A DNA stretch of 64,000 nt from an uncultured Flavobacteriaceae bacterium (GTDB lineage Bacteria; Bacteroidota; Bacteroidia; Flavobacteriales; Flavobacteriaceae): NCBI GenBank assembly GCA_947488345.1, contig CANKZQ010000006.1, forward strand, positions 62,001-126,000, written 5' to 3'. The stretch's first letter is position 1. Each line of letters starts with the position of its first letter. The notes under the pieces were generated by a model, which did not search any database, had not been told where the DNA came from, and was given only the letters and a program-made list of their open reading frames with translations. Made by a program: the position numbers and the translations under genes. Below, piece by piece: positions 61,565-64,000 of the stretch.

Positions 61565-62023
61565 TTAGTTCGAAGGTCTTTTTTTATTCTTCGAAATAGA
61601 CATGACCATACTTTCACTTACGGTTGTTGGCTGGAGTAATGCTGGATTTAGTTTTTCGGATAATCCAATGGCTTCGAGGAGCGTCTTTTTTACCTCAGTT
61701 ATAGGGAATAAGTCAAAATTAGTCACTGAAACATGTCGTATTAACTTCCCTTTCCCTAGTAGTTTTATCGATGAATTCGAGAGCTCTGCACCACGATTAA
61801 ACCCGAAATTGACATGATTTTTATAAACAGAGAGGTGGCAAAAAGCATCTTTAAGTTTATCCGATTTGGCATAGGCAATGGCCACCGCATTATAATTGTC
61901 CCAAATAAGTTCGTTTGAAGTGGGTAAAGTCTCAAGAATAAAAGCTCTAAGTTGAAGAGTGAGACGTTGAATCGATGGGTCATACGGCGAAAGAAATGTT
62001 GCTAATTCTGGATTTACTTGCAT
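61565..62023 (-). CDS. DUF1801 domain-containing protein
   Basis: 152 aa cytosolic protein. LILDNYNAVAIAYAKSDKLKDAFCHLSVYKNHVNFGFNRGAEL (in parts: NYNAVAIAYAKSDK, FCHLSVYKNHVNFGFNRG) matches the YdhG/DUF1801 fold pattern. Function unknown. Convergent with the QueD-like gene (1 bp between stops) and divergent from bcp across 88 bp with mirrored arms. Confidence 0.8.
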   Translation of the reverse strand: MQVNPELATFLSPYDPSIQRLTLQLRAFILETLPTSNELIWDNYNAVAIAYAKSDKLKDAFCHLSVYKNHVNFGFNRGAELSNSSIKLLGKGKLIRHVSVTNFDLFPITEVKKTLLEAIGLSEKLNPALLQPTTVSESMVMSISKNKKRPSN

Positions 62024-62043
62024 GGTTGATAAATGTTTAATAT

Positions 62044-62051
62044 CAAATATA
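62044..62051 (-). promoter_or_regulatory. -7 box of the DUF1801 gene
   Basis: Minus-strand TATATTTG, exact TAnnTTTG, inside a 10-bp arm (62041-62050) mirrored at 62083-62092 near the bcp start. Confidence 0.45.
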
Positions 62052-62111
62052 AAGATATTTTAGTTTCATGAATAAATTGATGATATTTGATAAACCTTAC
62101 AAGAATTGAAT

Positions 62112-62570
62112 ATGAGTTTAAAGACAGGAGATAAAGTACCTTCATTTACATTGAAAGACCAAGGAGGTCATGATTTTAATATCGATACCTTGATTGGCAA
62201 GAAAGCACTGGTTATTTTCTTTTATCCCAAAGATTTTACTCCTGGATGTATTAAAGAAGTATGCAGTTTTAGAGATCAGTATGAAGATTTTACAGACTTG
62301 GGCGCCGAGGTTATTGGAATTAGTGGTGACGGAGAAAGTTCGCACGAAAAATTTGCCAAAAAATACAATTTACCCTTTACCTTATTGTCTGATCCAAAGA
62401 AAGAGGTGCGTACCTTGTTTGGTGTTAAAAGTTCTTTACTAGGCTTGTTGCCAGGAAGAGTAACGTATGTTATCAGTAAGAGTGGTATTGTACAGTTAAT
62501 TTTTGAAAATCAATTTGGAGCTGAAAAGCATATTGCCAAATCATTAGCTATATTAAAAGAAAAGAAATAA
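62112..62570 (+). CDS. bcp: Thioredoxin-dependent thiol peroxidase (peroxiredoxin Q)
   Basis: 152 aa peroxiredoxin that reduces hydrogen peroxide and organic hydroperoxides. FYPKDFTPGCIKEVCSFRD holds peroxidatic Cys46 and resolving Cys51 (numbered from the ATG at 62112), as in the BCP/PrxQ group; LLSDPKKEVRTLFGVK is the matching later block. ATG 62112 is preferred to a TTG six bases upstream. The stop overlaps the manA start by one base. Confidence 0.95.
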   Translation: MSLKTGDKVPSFTLKDQGGHDFNIDTLIGKKALVIFFYPKDFTPGCIKEVCSFRDQYEDFTDLGAEVIGISGDGESSHEKFAKKYNLPFTLLSDPKKEVRTLFGVKSSLLGLLPGRVTYVISKSGIVQLIFENQFGAEKHIAKSLAILKEKK

Positions 62571-63607
62571 TGAGTTTAGATTACCCTATCAAGTTTCACC
62601 CGATTCTGAAAGAAAAAATCTGGGGAGGAGAGAAGTTAGTTACTATGTTGCATAAAAAATCAGAGGGAAATGATATCGGTGAAAGCTGGGAAATATCTGA
62701 TATTAAAGGAGATATGTCAGTGGTCGCCAATGGAAAATTGAAAGGTTTTTCTTTGCAGGATTTAATGGTGAGTTATAGAGGAGATTTACTAGGAAAGAAA
62801 GTATTTAGTAAGTTTAGTTATAACTTTCCGCTACTTATAAAATATATTGATGCCAAAGAGGCCTTGAGTATACAGTTACATCCGCATGATACCTTAGCAA
62901 AAGAACGCCACAACTCTTTCGGAAAAACAGAAATGTGGTATGTCATGCAGGCCGACAAAGGAGGTAATTTGATTGTTGGGTTTAAAAAGGATAGCGATAA
63001 GCAAACTTACTTGCATCACCTTGAAAATAAAACATTGTTGAAGATTTTAAATGTAGACAAAGTAAAAAAAGGAGATGTTTATTTTATCCCTACTGGGCGC
63101 GTACATGCCATCGGGGCGGGAGTGATGCTGGCAGAAATACAACAAACAAGCGATATTACCTATAGAGTGTACGATTGGGATCGTCAGGATAAATATGGAA
63201 ACTACAGAGATTTACACACCGATGAAGCACTTGATGCGATTGATTATACAGCCCAAGAAGATTACAAAACGAGTTATCAAAAACAGAATAATGAAACTAC
63301 ACAAGTTGTAGACTGTAAATATTTCACGACTAACTATTTACCAATTCTTGCCAAAAAAGTACAAATTGATCATTCAGATAAAGATTCTTTTGTGATTTAT
63401 ATGTGTGTGCATGGAAGTGTTCAATTTAATTGTAATGGAGAAAAAACAACAGTAGAAAAGGGTGAAACAGTGTTGATTCCGGCGGTACTTAAACAGTTTA
63501 GTATTTATTCAAAGAATAAAGCTGAATTGTTGGAAGTGTTTATCAACCACGAATCTCCTATTTTAAAAGACCCTATATTCGAAAGAAAGGAAAAGAAACG
63601 ATCATAA
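62570..63607 (+). CDS. manA: Mannose-6-phosphate isomerase, class I
   Basis: 345 aa cupin metalloenzyme that interconverts mannose 6-phosphate and fructose 6-phosphate. The zinc site is visible as Gln102 and His104 in IQLHPHD, Glu121 in KTEMWYV and a His in GRVHAIGAG; YRVYDWDRQDKYG is a further signature. A C-terminal cupin-like portion (IYMCVHGSVQFNCNGEKTTV) completes it. Overlaps bcp by one base and is followed after 8 bp by a HAD hydrolase gene. Confidence 0.95.
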   Translation: MSLDYPIKFHPILKEKIWGGEKLVTMLHKKSEGNDIGESWEISDIKGDMSVVANGKLKGFSLQDLMVSYRGDLLGKKVFSKFSYNFPLLIKYIDAKEALSIQLHPHDTLAKERHNSFGKTEMWYVMQADKGGNLIVGFKKDSDKQTYLHHLENKTLLKILNVDKVKKGDVYFIPTGRVHAIGAGVMLAEIQQTSDITYRVYDWDRQDKYGNYRDLHTDEALDAIDYTAQEDYKTSYQKQNNETTQVVDCKYFTTNYLPILAKKVQIDHSDKDSFVIYMCVHGSVQFNCNGEKTTVEKGETVLIPAVLKQFSIYSKNKAELLEVFINHESPILKDPIFERKEKKRS

Positions 63608-63615
63608 CGCTTACT

Positions 63616-64000
63616 ATGAATACTGAATTGGAAACCATTCAAGTTATTGCCTTCGATGCTGATGATACCTTGTGGGTTAATGAGACTTATTTTAGAGAAG
63701 CAGAAGAGCGTTTTGCAGAATTGTTATCGGGCTTCGAAACTAAGAATAAAATAGATCAAGAGCTGTTTAAAACAGAAATGAAGAATTTAGAGGCATATGG
63801 TTATGGAGTAAAAGGATTTATGCTCTCTATGATTCAGTCAGCCCTCGAACTTTCTAATTATAGTATTGATCAAAAAATCATCGAGCAAATTATTCTCATT
63901 GGAAAAGAAATGCTTGAAAAACCAATTGAATTGTTAGATGGGGTAGAAGAAACACTAAAGGCATTATCAAAGAAGTACAAACTAATTTTAGCTACCAAAG
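63616..64000 (+). CDS. HAD family hydrolase, 3' truncated by window edge
   Basis: The frame from ATG 63616 runs to the window end without a stop. Residues VIAFDADDTLWVNETYF carry the first HAD motif (Asp14 and Asp16), followed by a helical cap and ELLDGVEETLKALSKKYKL, typical of phosphatases of the YjjG/PGP type. Motifs III and IV lie outside. Follows manA by 8 bp, so probably cotranscribed with it. Confidence 0.88.
   Translation, partial: MNTELETIQVIAFDADDTLWVNETYFREAEERFAELLSGFETKNKIDQELFKTEMKNLEAYGYGVKGFMLSMIQSALELSNYSIDQKIIEQIILIGKEMLEKPIELLDGVEETLKALSKKYKLILATK

Overview
The window looks like a gene-dense, low-GC chromosome segment from a marine-type Flavobacteriaceae (Bacteroidetes). 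Evidence from the sequence: promoters fit the Bacteroidetes pattern (-7 box TAnnTTTG, often a TTG about 17-24 bp upstream) instead of sigma70 boxes; Shine-Dalgarno sequences are weak or absent; families typical of the group occur (DUF6090, DUF6973, DUF4212 with an SSS symporter, a HemC-HemD fusion, tricorn-like proteases, many AraC regulators). No tRNA, rRNA, insertion sequence, prophage or CRISPR array was seen, and no gene-free stretch exceeds 300 bases.

Layout. 1-1.2 kb: end of a membrane protein, a small unknown gene, a fatty-acid desaturase. 1.2-7.5 kb (minus): acetate block, transcribed DUF4212 subunit, acetate/Na symporter, acetyl-CoA synthetase, prolyl-aminopeptidase-like lipoprotein, HAD phosphatase, Crp-type regulator. 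7.6-10.4 kb (plus): TauE/SafE exporter, then a TetR unit with matching palindromic operators before the regulator and before a hydrolase. 10.5-14.1 kb (minus): Ppx/GppA, SixA, PdxH, SSS symporter. 14.2-16.9 kb (plus): recR, AraC regulator, class C beta-lactamase-like hydrolase. 17-19.5 kb (minus): SPW-like membrane protein, YHS protein, NTF2-like protein and a regulator with two AraC-type DNA-binding domains; two promoters here share an operator-like element. 19.6-21.8 kb: MFS drug transporter and a DUF6090 protein.

21.9-37.3 kb is a heme-biosynthesis supercluster: hemJ and hemH on minus, a 1162-residue TraB/GumN-like protein, an AraC regulator, then hemA-hemCD-hemB-(membrane protein)-hemL-hemE-(DUF6973)-(GNAT)-(CHMI)-hemF on plus. 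Together these cover every enzymatic step from glutamyl-tRNA to protoheme by the C5, protoporphyrin-dependent route.

37.3-40.1 kb: a histidine kinase/response regulator pair and a small secreted protein. Both transcription units carry the same GTTAAT direct-repeat pair at the same distance from a TAnnTTTG box, so the small protein is a strong candidate target of the pair. 40.3-45.9 kb (minus): FdhF/YdeP-like molybdoenzyme with FdhD, a THUMP-like methyltransferase, an AI-2E family permease, and one apparently plus-strand short transcript with its own terminator. 46-55.6 kb (plus): a membrane protein, an alanine/glycine symporter and two tandem tricorn-type proteases. 55.7-64 kb: SpoIIAA-like protein, TonB-like protein, prfC, cyclophilin lipoprotein, sialidase-like lipoprotein, idi, a 6-pyruvoyl-tetrahydropterin synthase homologue, DUF1801, bcp, manA and the start of a HAD hydrolase.

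The least expected signals are regulatory: four sets of matched operator-like sites that link regulators to targets inside this window. They were found by eye and need genome-wide tests.
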